Shown here: piece by piece, positions 54,560 to 64,000 of the stretch
Layout: each line of letters opens with the position of its first letter
Numbering within the stretch: the first letter of the stretch is position 1
DNA from: Rhodococcus sp. HNM0569
GTDB lineage: Bacteria; Actinomycetota; Actinomycetes; Mycobacteriales; Mycobacteriaceae
Assembly (NCBI RefSeq): GCF_012726205.1
Contig: NZ_JAASAE010000010.1
Coordinates: 1 to 64,000, forward strand
Reading direction: 5' to 3'
Length of the DNA stretch: 64,000 nucleotides
Position numbers and translations under genes: made by a program
The notes under the pieces: model-generated
What the model was told of the DNA's origin: nothing
What the model saw: the letters and a program-made list of their open reading frames with translations, nothing else
The model's database searches: none

Positions 54560-56602
54560 ATGGCTACACGTGACCTCGACCGTCCCGACGTGACCGCGGA
54601 CACCGACACGGCGTCCGGTCCGCGCGCGGGTACCGGCGGCGTCTTCGTCGTCGCGGGGGCGATCGCGGGTCTGGTCGCGGCGCTCGTCGTCGCACTGTCG
54701 GCATCCGAAGCGCTCGTTCTGCTCGGCATCCCCGATCCTGGCCCCGTCACCACCTACGGGCTGCCCGCGGTGCGGGCGATCGCCGAGATCGCGGCGGTCG
54801 TCGCGATCGGGTCACTGCTGCTCGCCGCGTTCTTCGTGCCGCCGCAGAAGTCGGGTGTGCTCGACGTCGACGGTTACCGCGCCACCCGCACCGCATCGCA
54901 CGCGGCGATCGTGTGGGCGGCGTGCTCGGCCGTGCTCGTGCCGCTCACCCTGTCGGACACGTCCGGCCAGCCGTTCTCGACGGCCGTGCAGCCGTCGAAC
55001 CTGTTCTCGGCGATCGGCGAGGTCGAAACCGCGAGCGCATGGCGGTGGACGGCGATCATCGCGGTCGTCGTCGCGATTGCTGCGCGGCTCGCGCTGCGGT
55101 GGTGGTGGACCCCGCTCGTGCTCGCCGTCGCTGTCCTGGGGCTCATGCCGCTCGCGCTGTCCGGGCATTCGTCGTCGGGCGGAGCACACGACATCGCAAC
55201 GAACAGCCTGATCCTGCACCTCGTCGCCGCGTCGCTCTGGGCGGGTGGCCTGTTCGCACTGCTCGCGCACGCCCGTCGTCGCGGCGCGTTCACCGACCTC
55301 GCGGCGCGCAGGTTCTCGACGGTCGCGCTCTGGTGCTTCGTCGTGATGGGCGCGAGCGGCGTGATCAACGCGCTGGTGCGCGTGCCTCTCGGCGACCTGT
55401 TCGGCACCACCTACGGACGTCTCGTGGTCGCGAAGGCCGTCGCTCTCGTCCTGCTCGGTGTGTTCGGTTGGGCGCAGCGCCGCAGCGCGCTGCCCGCCCT
55501 CGCGGCCGATCCCACCAGCAGGTCGGCGTTGGTCCGGTTCGCGAGCGCCGAGGTGATCCTGTTCGCCGCGACCATCGGTCTGGCGGTCGGTCTCGGCCGC
55601 ACCCCGCCGCCCGCGCCGTCGGCGCCGCCGACGCTCACCGAAGTCGAACTCGGCTACAACCTGTCCGGACCGCCGACGTTCGCGCGGATGGTGACGGAAT
55701 GGCGGTTCGACCTGCTGTTCGGCACTGCGGCGCTCGTGATGGCCGCCGTGTACGTCGTCTCGGTGGTGAAGCTCCACCGTCGTGGCGACTCGTGGCCGAT
55801 CGGCCGCACCGTCTCGTGGGTGCTCGGGTGCCTCGTGTTGCTCGTCACGACGTCCTCGGGAGTCGGCCGGTACGCGTCGGCGGTGTTCAGCGTGCACATG
55901 GCCGGGCACATGGCCCTGTCGATGCTCGCTCCCGTACTGCTGGTGCTGGGCGCACCGGTCACACTCGCGCTGCGCAGCCTCTCACCTGCGGGCAAGGACG
56001 GTGCGCCGGGGCTTCGCGAGTGGATCCTGATCGCCCTGCACAGCAGGTACTCGCGGTTCCTCACGCACCCGATCGTCGCGGCGGTGCTCTTCGTCGGCGG
56101 TTTCTACGCGCTGTACCTGGGCGGAGTCTTCGGCGCGACGCTCGATTCGCACACTGCCCACGTGCTGATGAACTTCCACTTCCTCGCGAGCGGCTACCTG
56201 TTCTACTGGGTCGCGATCGGTGTCGATCCGTCGCCGAGGCCGCTCCAGCCGGTCACCAAGCTCGCAATGGTGTTCGGATCGCTGCCGTTCCACGCGTTCT
56301 TCGGTATCGCGCTCATGAGTATGACGACGGTGATGGGGGAGTGGTTCTACCGTTCGCTGGGCCTCGGCTGGAACGGCGATCTGCTCGACGATCAGAAGCT
56401 CGGAGGCTCGATCGCGTGGGCTACCGGCGAGATTCCGCTGGTCATCGTGATGCTCGCGCTCGTCGTGCAGTGGTCGCGCAGCGACGCGCGCACTGCTCGA
56501 CGCACCGACCGCGCGGCCGAGCGCGACGACGACGCCGAACTCGCGGCGCACAATGCGATGTTCGCCGAGTTGGCGCGCCGTGACCGCGAAGCGGGCCGCT
56601 GA
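54560..56602 (+). CDS. CopD-CtaG fusion membrane protein (copper / cytochrome oxidase assembly)
   Basis: Encodes 680 residues with about sixteen membrane helices. Residues ~60-345 match the CopD copper-resistance domain ('HLVAASLWAGGLFALL' and 'FSTVALWCFVVMGASGVINALVR'). Residues ~375-645 match the Caa3-type CtaG assembly domain ('VHMAGHMALSMLAPVLLVLGAP', 'HFLASGYLFYWVAIGVDPSPRP' and 'FHAFFGIALMSM'). The same fusion exists in M. tuberculosis Rv0102. The likely role is copper handling for cytochrome oxidase. The last codons and stop are part of a 29-bp tandem repeat. tRNA-Arg lies 63 bases upstream. Confidence 0.9.
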   Translation: MATRDLDRPDVTADTDTASGPRAGTGGVFVVAGAIAGLVAALVVALSASEALVLLGIPDPGPVTTYGLPAVRAIAEIAAVVAIGSLLLAAFFVPPQKSGVLDVDGYRATRTASHAAIVWAACSAVLVPLTLSDTSGQPFSTAVQPSNLFSAIGEVETASAWRWTAIIAVVVAIAARLALRWWWTPLVLAVAVLGLMPLALSGHSSSGGAHDIATNSLILHLVAASLWAGGLFALLAHARRRGAFTDLAARRFSTVALWCFVVMGASGVINALVRVPLGDLFGTTYGRLVVAKAVALVLLGVFGWAQRRSALPALAADPTSRSALVRFASAEVILFAATIGLAVGLGRTPPPAPSAPPTLTEVELGYNLSGPPTFARMVTEWRFDLLFGTAALVMAAVYVVSVVKLHRRGDSWPIGRTVSWVLGCLVLLVTTSSGVGRYASAVFSVHMAGHMALSMLAPVLLVLGAPVTLALRSLSPAGKDGAPGLREWILIALHSRYSRFLTHPIVAAVLFVGGFYALYLGGVFGATLDSHTAHVLMNFHFLASGYLFYWVAIGVDPSPRPLQPVTKLAMVFGSLPFHAFFGIALMSMTTVMGEWFYRSLGLGWNGDLLDDQKLGGSIAWATGEIPLVIVMLALVVQWSRSDARTARRTDRAAERDDDAELAAHNAMFAELARRDREAGR

Positions 56603-56658
56603 GATGCCGTGACCGCGAAGCGGGCCGCTGAGATGCCGTGACCGCGAAGCGGGCAGCT
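56578..56658. repeat. 29-bp tandem repeat, 2.8 copies, across a stop codon
   Basis: Units at 56578-56606 and 56607-56635 are identical 29-mers beginning CCGTGACCGCGAAGCGGGC. A third, partial copy (56636-56658) differs at one base. The first unit encodes the last residues of the CopD-CtaG protein plus its TGA; the others form the 3' untranslated spacer. Identity of full units points to recent duplication. Confidence 0.95.
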
Positions 56659-56826
56659 AGCACGAGGGTGTGACAGGGCATGCGGGATCGAGGGGGTCTT
56701 CCCCAGGGCGCCTCGCGTATCCCCAGTTGCGCGTCGCTGCTTCCGTACGTGTCGTCGCACGCGCGACGCTGTCGGGGACGTCGGAGAGCGTCCGGCGCAT
56801 CGACGGCACGAACTGGGGGAACCGAC

Positions 56827-57279
56827 ATGTACGAGACGTACACCACCGTCGTGGGGACGGTCGTGACGAATCCGGTCAAGAGGCACACCGCGAGCGGTGA
56901 GGAAGTGCTCAGCTTCCGCATGGCGAGCACTGTGCGCCGGCGTGACTTCGCGTCGGAGGAATGGGTGGACGGCGGCACGCTGTACCTGACGGTCACGTGC
57001 TGGCGGCGTCTCGTGAAGGGGGTCGGCGCGTCGATCATGAAGGGCGATCCGGTGCTGGCGCACGGCGACCTGCGCACCAACGAGTACACCGCGAAGGACG
57101 GCACGCCGCGTGCGGACCTGGAGATGCGCGCGGTGGCCGTCGGCCCCGACCTGGGCCGGTGCGCGGCCACGCTCGATCGGCGGCCGCGCACACGCGTCGA
57201 GCCGGCCGGTGCGGATGGCAACAGTGCGGACGACCAGCAGGGGCCCGAGGCGGCGTCGGCGCCCGCCGACGCCGCGTGA
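56827..57279 (+). CDS. Single-stranded DNA-binding protein paralogue
   Basis: Encodes 150 residues. The OB-fold starts 'VVGTVVTNPVKRHTASGEEVLSFRMA' and continues through 'YLTVTCWRRLVKGVGASIMKGDPVLAHGDL', matching the second, ettA-linked SSB of Actinobacteria (Rv2478c type). The C-terminus ends 'EAASAPADAA' and lacks the acidic D-D-x-P-F tip through which housekeeping SSB recruits partners. The ATG at 56827 has GGGGGA upstream. Confidence 0.87.
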   Translation: MYETYTTVVGTVVTNPVKRHTASGEEVLSFRMASTVRRRDFASEEWVDGGTLYLTVTCWRRLVKGVGASIMKGDPVLAHGDLRTNEYTAKDGTPRADLEMRAVAVGPDLGRCAATLDRRPRTRVEPAGADGNSADDQQGPEAASAPADAA

Positions 57280-57362
57280 GCGTGCAGGGGCCGCGCGGGT
57301 AGACTCGTCCCGAGACCGGACCGACGACTGCCGCTGGACAATCGGTCGAGCACGGCTGGAGG

Positions 57363-57392
57363 CCCCCGCGCGGTGTTCGCCGCACGCGGGGG
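57363..57392 (+). terminator. GC-rich hairpin between ssb and ettA
   Basis: CCCCCGCG (57363-57370) pairs with CGCGGGGG (57385-57392) around a 14-base loop that can form an inner CGG/CCG stem. It lies 84 bases after the ssb stop and 98 bases before ettA. It may terminate ssb transcripts. Confidence 0.6.
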
Positions 57393-57490
57393 TCGGTTCC
57401 TGTCGTGCACTGCCGGTGTCCGTCGTGACCTGGTAGTTCGTCATCCCGCCGGCAACGCCAGCCCCAAGCCCTGACTAGGAGACTCCGAGA

Positions 57491-59170
<1,680 letters not shown>

Positions 59171-59175
59171 TTCAC

Positions 59176-59610
59176 GTGTCACAGAAGCCCTTCGTGGCTC
59201 CGTTCACAGCCACGGTCCAGGTTCGTTGGGGTGACTCCGACCGTCTCGGTCACGTCAACAACACGATGTTCCTCGAGTACATGCAGGAAGCGCGCGTGCA
59301 GTTCCTGGAGTACATGGCGGGCCAGCTCGGCACCGCGGGCGCGGGCGGACCCTTCGTGGTCCGCAGGATGGACCTCGAATTCCTGCGCCCCATCACCGAC
59401 TCGTCGGGCCCCCTCGCGATCGAGATCACCGTTCTCCACGTCGGCACGTCGTCGTACACGCTGCACCACGTGATCAAGGATCGTGACGGCGCCGTGTGCG
59501 GCAGCGGAGACGGTGTCCTCGTCGCGTTCGATCTACGCACCCAGGGCAAGCGTCCGTTGTCGGACGAGGAGCTGCACGTGCTCCGCGGACATCTGGTCGA
59601 GGCGGCCTGA
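59176..59610 (+). CDS. Acyl-CoA thioesterase of the 4HBT hot-dog family
   Basis: Encodes 144 residues. The signature 'RWGDSDRLGHVNNTMFLEYMQEAR' contains the catalytic Asp and the His-Val-Asn-Asn turn of 4-hydroxybenzoyl-CoA-type thioesterases. 'FVVRRMDLEFLRPITD' completes the core. The GTG at 59176 lies 5 bases after ettA, so they are co-transcribed (Rv2475c type). Substrate chain length is unknown. A strong hairpin follows 37 bases downstream. Confidence 0.88.
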   Translation: MSQKPFVAPFTATVQVRWGDSDRLGHVNNTMFLEYMQEARVQFLEYMAGQLGTAGAGGPFVVRRMDLEFLRPITDSSGPLAIEITVLHVGTSSYTLHHVIKDRDGAVCGSGDGVLVAFDLRTQGKRPLSDEELHVLRGHLVEAA

Positions 59611-59647
59611 CACACGGCGACTCACCGCGTCGTCGCCACCTTCAGCC

Positions 59648-59688
59648 GATCGCCGCGGCTACTCTCGCAGGGAGTAGCCGCGGCGATC
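59648..59688. terminator. 17-bp perfect inverted repeat before gdh
   Basis: GATCGCCGCGGCTACTC (59648-59664) is repeated in inverted form at 59672-59688 around a 7-base loop. It sits between the thioesterase stop and the gdh ribosome-binding site (GGAGGG at 59695), so it can terminate the ettA operon. It may also act in the gdh leader if transcription crosses it. Confidence 0.7.
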
Positions 59689-59703
59689 GACGTTGGAGGG
59701 CCG

Positions 59704-62700
59704 ATGACCGAGACCGCACGACCGCACCGCTGGGTCCGGGGACTGCCCCCGACGCTCAGGCCGCGTGCGGAGATATTGGCCCGCAACTACTTTCGTCACA
59801 TCGACCAGGGCGACAGCGACAATCCCGTGAACGGATCGGCCGACACCGTCCTCGCCGAGCATCTCGAACTGGGGCGGGAGCGACGATCCGACGAGATCCG
59901 CGTTCGCGTGTCGGGCACCGGCGATCCCAGCGGCCTCGGTCCTGCATTGCAGGTCGTCGTCGAGGACATGCCGTTCCTCGTCGAATCGCTCATCGCGCTG
60001 CTCGAGCGTCTGGGTATCTCGGTTGCCGAGCTCGTCCATCCCATCCTGTCGGTGCAGCGCGACGTGCGCGGCACTCTCGCGAACATCGTGTTCGCGGGCG
60101 AGTCGCCCGATCCTCACGAGCCGCCCCCGGTCGCCGAGTCGTGGACCCACTTCCAGCTCGAGCCGCAGACCGCGTCCGCCGCGCTCGAGCGTCTGGCGCA
60201 CGAGGTGGTGGGCGTCGTCCAGGACGTGCGCGCCGTGGTGCACGACACCGCGTCGATGCGGGAACTCGAACTCACGGTCGCCGACGAGGTGTCCCACGCG
60301 ACGCTGCCGAGCGAGATCACCGACGACGACCGCACCGACTGTGCCGAGCTGCTGCGCTGGATGGCCGAGGACAACTATGCGGTGCTCGGGTACAGCCGGC
60401 TCGAGTTCGGCGAGCGCGCGGCGGACGGCAGGCGCAGTCTGGCGGTCGTGCCCGGCAGCGGGCTCGGGCTGTTGCGCCGTGATCGCTTCGAGGACCGCGC
60501 GATCGAACTGCGCACCGCGTCGCGCGAACGCGACCACCGGTTGATGGTGCTGACCCAGGGGTCGACGCCCGCGACCGTGCACCGCGTCACGTACCCGTAC
60601 TTCGTGGGCGTGTCGATCTTCGACGCACACGGCACTGCGGTCGGCGAACACCGGTTCCTCGGTGTGTTCACGGTGTCGGCCCTGCACGAGAACGTCCTCG
60701 ACATCCCGCTCGTGGGCAGGCGCGTGCGGAAGGTCATCGCGCGGGCGGGGCACGATCTGGGTTCGTACTCGGGGCAGGCGATCCTCGCGACGCTCGAGGA
60801 CCTGCCCACCACGGAGTTGTTCTCGAGCAACACCGACACGCTGCTCGAGACGGTCGGTGCGGTGCGCAGCGTCGGGCTGCGCCGCCAGGTGCGGCTGTTC
60901 GTACGCGAGGACCGGTTCGGGCGCTTCGTGTCGTGTCTCGTGTATCTGCCGCGTGACCGGTACACCACGCCCGTACGCCTCGCGATGCTGCGCGCGTTGT
61001 CCGACGCGTTCGGCGGCGGCACGGTCGACTACACGGTGCGCGTCACCGAGGGTGCGCTGGCGATGCTGCACGTCACGGTGCGTAAGACGGACGGTGCGGT
61101 GTCCGAACCGCCGCACCTGTCGCCCGCCGCGCGCGCCGCACTCGAACAGCAGCTCACCGACATCAGCCGCAACTGGGCCGACCGGCTGGCGGACGCGGTC
61201 GCGACGCGGACGGGTGTCGACGGCAGTCTCGTCGCGGAGTACGCGCAAGCACTGCCCGATGCCTACAAGGAGGACTTCGAGGCCGAACGTGCACTCGAGG
61301 ACATCTCGCGGGTGGCCGCACTGACCGACGGCGCGATCGACGTGCGCCTTGCGTGCGAGACCGGGGCCGACGACTGGCATTTCAGCTTGTTCGTCGGTGG
61401 CGGGCCGGTCTCGCTCGGGCAGGTGTTACCGGTACTGCAGAGCCTCGGCGTCGACGTGCGCGACGAACGACCGTACTCGCTCGTGCGGCCGGATGGATTG
61501 CCCTGCCGTATCTATGATTTCGGGCTCGACGTGCCACGCGGCGTCCTCGACGGTGACTCGGCCCGGGTCGATGCGTTCACCGCCACCTTCGCGGCGGTGT
61601 GGGAGGGGCGTGCGGAGGCCGACCGGTTCAACGAGCTCGTGCTGTGCGCCGGTCTCGCGTGGCGTCAGGCGACGGTGCTGCGCGCGTACGCGAAGTACCT
61701 GCGGCAGGCGGCCTTTCCGTACAGTCAGTACCACATCGAGGGGATCCTGGTCGCCCACCCGGACACGACCCGCATGCTTGCGGCTCTGTTCGAAGCGCAG
61801 TTCGATCCCGACGGCCCGGGCGACGAGCGCGTCGCCGAACTCGAGACGGCGCTGAGTGTCGAGATCGGCGAGGTCGTGAGCCTCGACGCGGACCGTGTGC
61901 TGCGTGCTCTGCTGGGACTGGTGCGGGCCACTTTGCGCACCAACTACTTCCGGTGCGACACCGACGGCCGACCGCTCGACTACCTGTCGCTCAAGCTCGA
62001 CCCACACCGGATCGACGAACTGCCGTTCCCGCGGCCGAAGTTCGAAATCTTCGTGTACTCGCCCACGGTCGAGGGTGTGCACCTACGGTTCGGCGACGTC
62101 GCACGCGGAGGGCTGCGGTGGTCCGACCGGCGCGAGGACTTCCGCACCGAGATCCTCGGACTCGCGAAGGCACAGGCGGTCAAGAACGCGGTCATCGTGC
62201 CGAGTGGCGCGAAAGGCGGTTTCGTCGTGAAGCACTCGCCCCCGGCGACGGGGGACGCCGAGCACGATCGTGCGACCGTCCGCGATGCCGGTGTCGCGGC
62301 GTACCGAACTTTCGTCTGCGGCCTGCTCGACATCACCGACGACATCGACCTGGCCACCAACACGGTCCGTCCGCCCGGCCGTGTGCTCCGCCGGGACGGT
62401 GACGACACCTACCTGGTGGTGGCCGCGGACAAGGGCACTGCCGGCTTCTCGGACCTCGCGAACTCGGTTGCAGCGCAGTACGGTTACTGGCTCGGGGACG
62501 CATTCGCGTCGGGTGGCTCGACCGGCTACGACCACAAGGCGCTCGGGATCACGGCACGCGGCGCGTGGGTCAGTGTGCAGCGCCATTTCCGGGAGATGGG
62601 AGTAGACCCCGCGCGCGAGGACTTCACCGTCGTCGGCATCGGCGACATGAGCGGCGACGTGTTCGGCAACGGCATGCTGCTCAGCGAACACATCCGCCTC

Positions 62701-64000
62701 GTCGCCGCGTTCGACCACCGCCACGTGTTTCTCGACCCCGATCCCGACTCCGCCACGTCGTTCGCCGAACGGCAGCGGCTGTTCCGGCTGCCGCGGTCGT
62801 CATGGGACGACTACGACCGCGCCGTCCTGAGCGACGGCGGCGGGGTATGGCCGCGCACCGTGAAATCGATCCCGATCGCGCCGGCCGCACGGGCTGCCCT
62901 CGGACTGGCCGAGGACGTCGTCGCGTTGTCGCCTCCCGACCTCGTGCGCGCGGTGCTGCGTGCGCCGGTCCAACTGCTGTGGAACGGCGGCATCGGCACG
63001 TACGTCAAGGGGAGCGACGAGACGCATGCGGACGTGGGGGACAAGAGCAACGACGCGGTGCGCGTCGACGCCGTCGAGGTGCGGGCCTCGGTGATCGGCG
63101 AGGGGGGCAACCTGGGCGTCACGCCGCGCGGACGCGTCGAGTATGCCCGCGCAGGCGGGCGCATCAACACCGACGCGGTCGACAACTCGGCGGGCGTCGA
63201 CAGCTCGGATCACGAGGTCAACATCAAGATCCTGCTCGACTCCGCGGTCGGCGCAGGCGCTCTCGCACCCGGCGAGCGGAATCCGTTGCTGGCGAGCATG
63301 AGCGACGAGGTCGCGGTGCTCGTGCTCGACGACAACCGGTCGCAGAACGAGCTGCTCGGCCTGTCGAGGGCGAACGCCGCCGAGCGGATCGACGTGCAGC
63401 GCAGGCAGATCGATGCACTCGTCGAATCCGGCGAGGTCGACCGGGAACTGGATGTCCTGCCGGACGACGACGAACTCGCGCGTCGCTCGGCGAGCGGCGG
63501 CGAGCTCACGTCCCCCGAACTCGCAACCCTGATGGCGCACGTCAAGCTCGCCCTCGAACGGGACCTGCTGGCCACCGAGTTGCCCGACAGCGACACCTTC
63601 GCGGCCACGGTGCCGCGGTACTTCCCGACGCCGCTGCGTGACCGGTTCGCCCCGCAGATCGCGCGGCACCCGCTGCGCAGGCAGATCGTCGCGACGATGC
63701 TCGCGAACGACACGATCGACACCGGCGGCATCACCTATGCGTTCCGGCTCGCCGAAGACGTCGGCGCGAGCGGCACGGACGCGGTACGCGCGCACACAGT
63801 GGTCACGAGCGTGTTCGATATCGCCGGCCTACGGGCGCGCGTGCGCGCACGACGCATGCCCGCGGCCGCGGAGGGTGCACTCGTGCTCGAGACCGGGCGG
63901 TTGCTCGACCGTGCCTCCCGCTGGTTCCTCGGCCACCGGCCGCAGCCCGTCGCCGTCGGCGCCGAGGTCACCCGCTATGCCGGTCCGGTAGCGGTGCTCA
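59704..64000 (+). CDS. gdh: NAD-specific glutamate dehydrogenase, large ~180-kDa type (3' end outside window)
   Basis: The frame is open from the ATG at 59704 to the right edge, 1432 codons; family members have about 1600, so some 180 residues are missing. The N-terminal regulatory region includes 'PFLVESLIALLERLGISV'. The catalytic part contains 'VHLRFGDVARGGLRWSDRREDFR' near 800, Lys827 in 'QAVKNAVIVPSGAKGGFV', and 'FTVVGIGDMSGDVFGNGMLLS' of the NAD domain. 'IGEGGNLGVTPRGRVEYA' follows. The enzyme deaminates glutamate to 2-oxoglutarate. In mycobacteria it is inhibited by unphosphorylated GarA. GGAGGG lies 3 bases before the ATG. Confidence 0.94.
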   Translation, partial: MTETARPHRWVRGLPPTLRPRAEILARNYFRHIDQGDSDNPVNGSADTVLAEHLELGRERRSDEIRVRVSGTGDPSGLGPALQVVVEDMPFLVESLIALLERLGISVAELVHPILSVQRDVRGTLANIVFAGESPDPHEPPPVAESWTHFQLEPQTASAALERLAHEVVGVVQDVRAVVHDTASMRELELTVADEVSHATLPSEITDDDRTDCAELLRWMAEDNYAVLGYSRLEFGERAADGRRSLAVVPGSGLGLLRRDRFEDRAIELRTASRERDHRLMVLTQGSTPATVHRVTYPYFVGVSIFDAHGTAVGEHRFLGVFTVSALHENVLDIPLVGRRVRKVIARAGHDLGSYSGQAILATLEDLPTTELFSSNTDTLLETVGAVRSVGLRRQVRLFVREDRFGRFVSCLVYLPRDRYTTPVRLAMLRALSDAFGGGTVDYTVRVTEGALAMLHVTVRKTDGAVSEPPHLSPAARAALEQQLTDISRNWADRLADAVATRTGVDGSLVAEYAQALPDAYKEDFEAERALEDISRVAALTDGAIDVRLACETGADDWHFSLFVGGGPVSLGQVLPVLQSLGVDVRDERPYSLVRPDGLPCRIYDFGLDVPRGVLDGDSARVDAFTATFAAVWEGRAEADRFNELVLCAGLAWRQATVLRAYAKYLRQAAFPYSQYHIEGILVAHPDTTRMLAALFEAQFDPDGPGDERVAELETALSVEIGEVVSLDADRVLRALLGLVRATLRTNYFRCDTDGRPLDYLSLKLDPHRIDELPFPRPKFEIFVYSPTVEGVHLRFGDVARGGLRWSDRREDFRTEILGLAKAQAVKNAVIVPSGAKGGFVVKHSPPATGDAEHDRATVRDAGVAAYRTFVCGLLDITDDIDLATNTVRPPGRVLRRDGDDTYLVVAADKGTAGFSDLANSVAAQYGYWLGDAFASGGSTGYDHKALGITARGAWVSVQRHFREMGVDPAREDFTVVGIGDMSGDVFGNGMLLSEHIRLVAAFDHRHVFLDPDPDSATSFAERQRLFRLPRSSWDDYDRAVLSDGGGVWPRTVKSIPIAPAARAALGLAEDVVALSPPDLVRAVLRAPVQLLWNGGIGTYVKGSDETHADVGDKSNDAVRVDAVEVRASVIGEGGNLGVTPRGRVEYARAGGRINTDAVDNSAGVDSSDHEVNIKILLDSAVGAGALAPGERNPLLASMSDEVAVLVLDDNRSQNELLGLSRANAAERIDVQRRQIDALVESGEVDRELDVLPDDDELARRSASGGELTSPELATLMAHVKLALERDLLATELPDSDTFAATVPRYFPTPLRDRFAPQIARHPLRRQIVATMLANDTIDTGGITYAFRLAEDVGASGTDAVRAHTVVTSVFDIAGLRARVRARRMPAAAEGALVLETGRLLDRASRWFLGHRPQPVAVGAEVTRYAGPVAVL

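Overview
This is a high-GC actinobacterial core-genome segment with dense genes, many GTG starts and many GTGA/ATGA overlaps between neighbours. The gene content points to the order Mycobacteriales (the mycolic-acid group): a single-chain type I fatty acid synthase followed by acpS, the maltosyltransferase GlgE, a WhiB regulator, an LdtMt2-like lipoprotein transpeptidase, the Mec-CysO-CysM cysteine system and an NAD-dependent GDH of the ~1600-residue class. Long blocks follow the gene order of Mycobacterium tuberculosis Rv1326c-Rv1343c and, rearranged, Rv2475c-Rv2524c. The blocks are joined differently from M. tuberculosis, so a relative such as Rhodococcus, Gordonia or Williamsia is more likely than Mycobacterium itself. 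The genus cannot be fixed from the sequence alone.

Layout. 0.1-8.6 kb: glucan metabolism, with a lipoprotein metallopeptidase, glgB and glgE leftward and glgP rightward. 8.5-15.1 kb (leftward): an ABC exporter, a DinG-like helicase and the NAD salvage pair pncA/pncB. 15.2-22 kb (rightward): clpS, a DUF2017 protein, a P1 peptidase, mec-cysO-cysM, a rhomboid, a cAMP-phosphodiesterase-like metallo-beta-lactamase, rph and rdgB. 22-25.6 kb: small membrane proteins, tRNA-Leu, a WhiB regulator behind a leader with a small ORF, a small hypothetical and a MerR regulator. 25.9-35.7 kb: fas and acpS. 35.7-39.7 kb: two TetR regulators, a DrrAB-type exporter and bcp. 39.8-43.3 kb: tRNA-Lys, tRNA-His, a four-CxxC protein, the L,D-transpeptidase and orn. 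43.3-50.7 kb: a HerA-like ATPase, an SDR, padR-fadH, an MFS carrier and an alpha/beta hydrolase. 50.7-54.3 kb: a TetR-controlled fatty-acid desaturase with its flavin/iron-sulfur reductase. 54.4-64 kb: tRNA-Arg, a CopD-CtaG fusion, an SSB paralogue, ettA, a thioesterase and gdh, which runs off the right edge.

Themes. The lipid genes (fas, acpS, desaturase and reductase, fadH) fit an envelope-lipid lifestyle. GlgB, GlgE and GlgP handle alpha-glucan. mec-cysO-cysM is the alternative cysteine route. Regulatory DNA is visible in several divergent gaps: a nested 45-bp palindrome between drrA and its TetR gene, a 20-bp palindrome between glgE and glgP, a dyad in front of the desaturase operon, a leaderless padR promoter, and repeats upstream of fas.

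I found no mobile element, CRISPR array or recognisable defence island. The least explained structure is a set of four short tandem duplications, each lying across or at a stop codon (17.3, 20.5, 52.7 and 56.6 kb). Other items worth following are the small ORF upstream of whiB and the four-CxxC protein.
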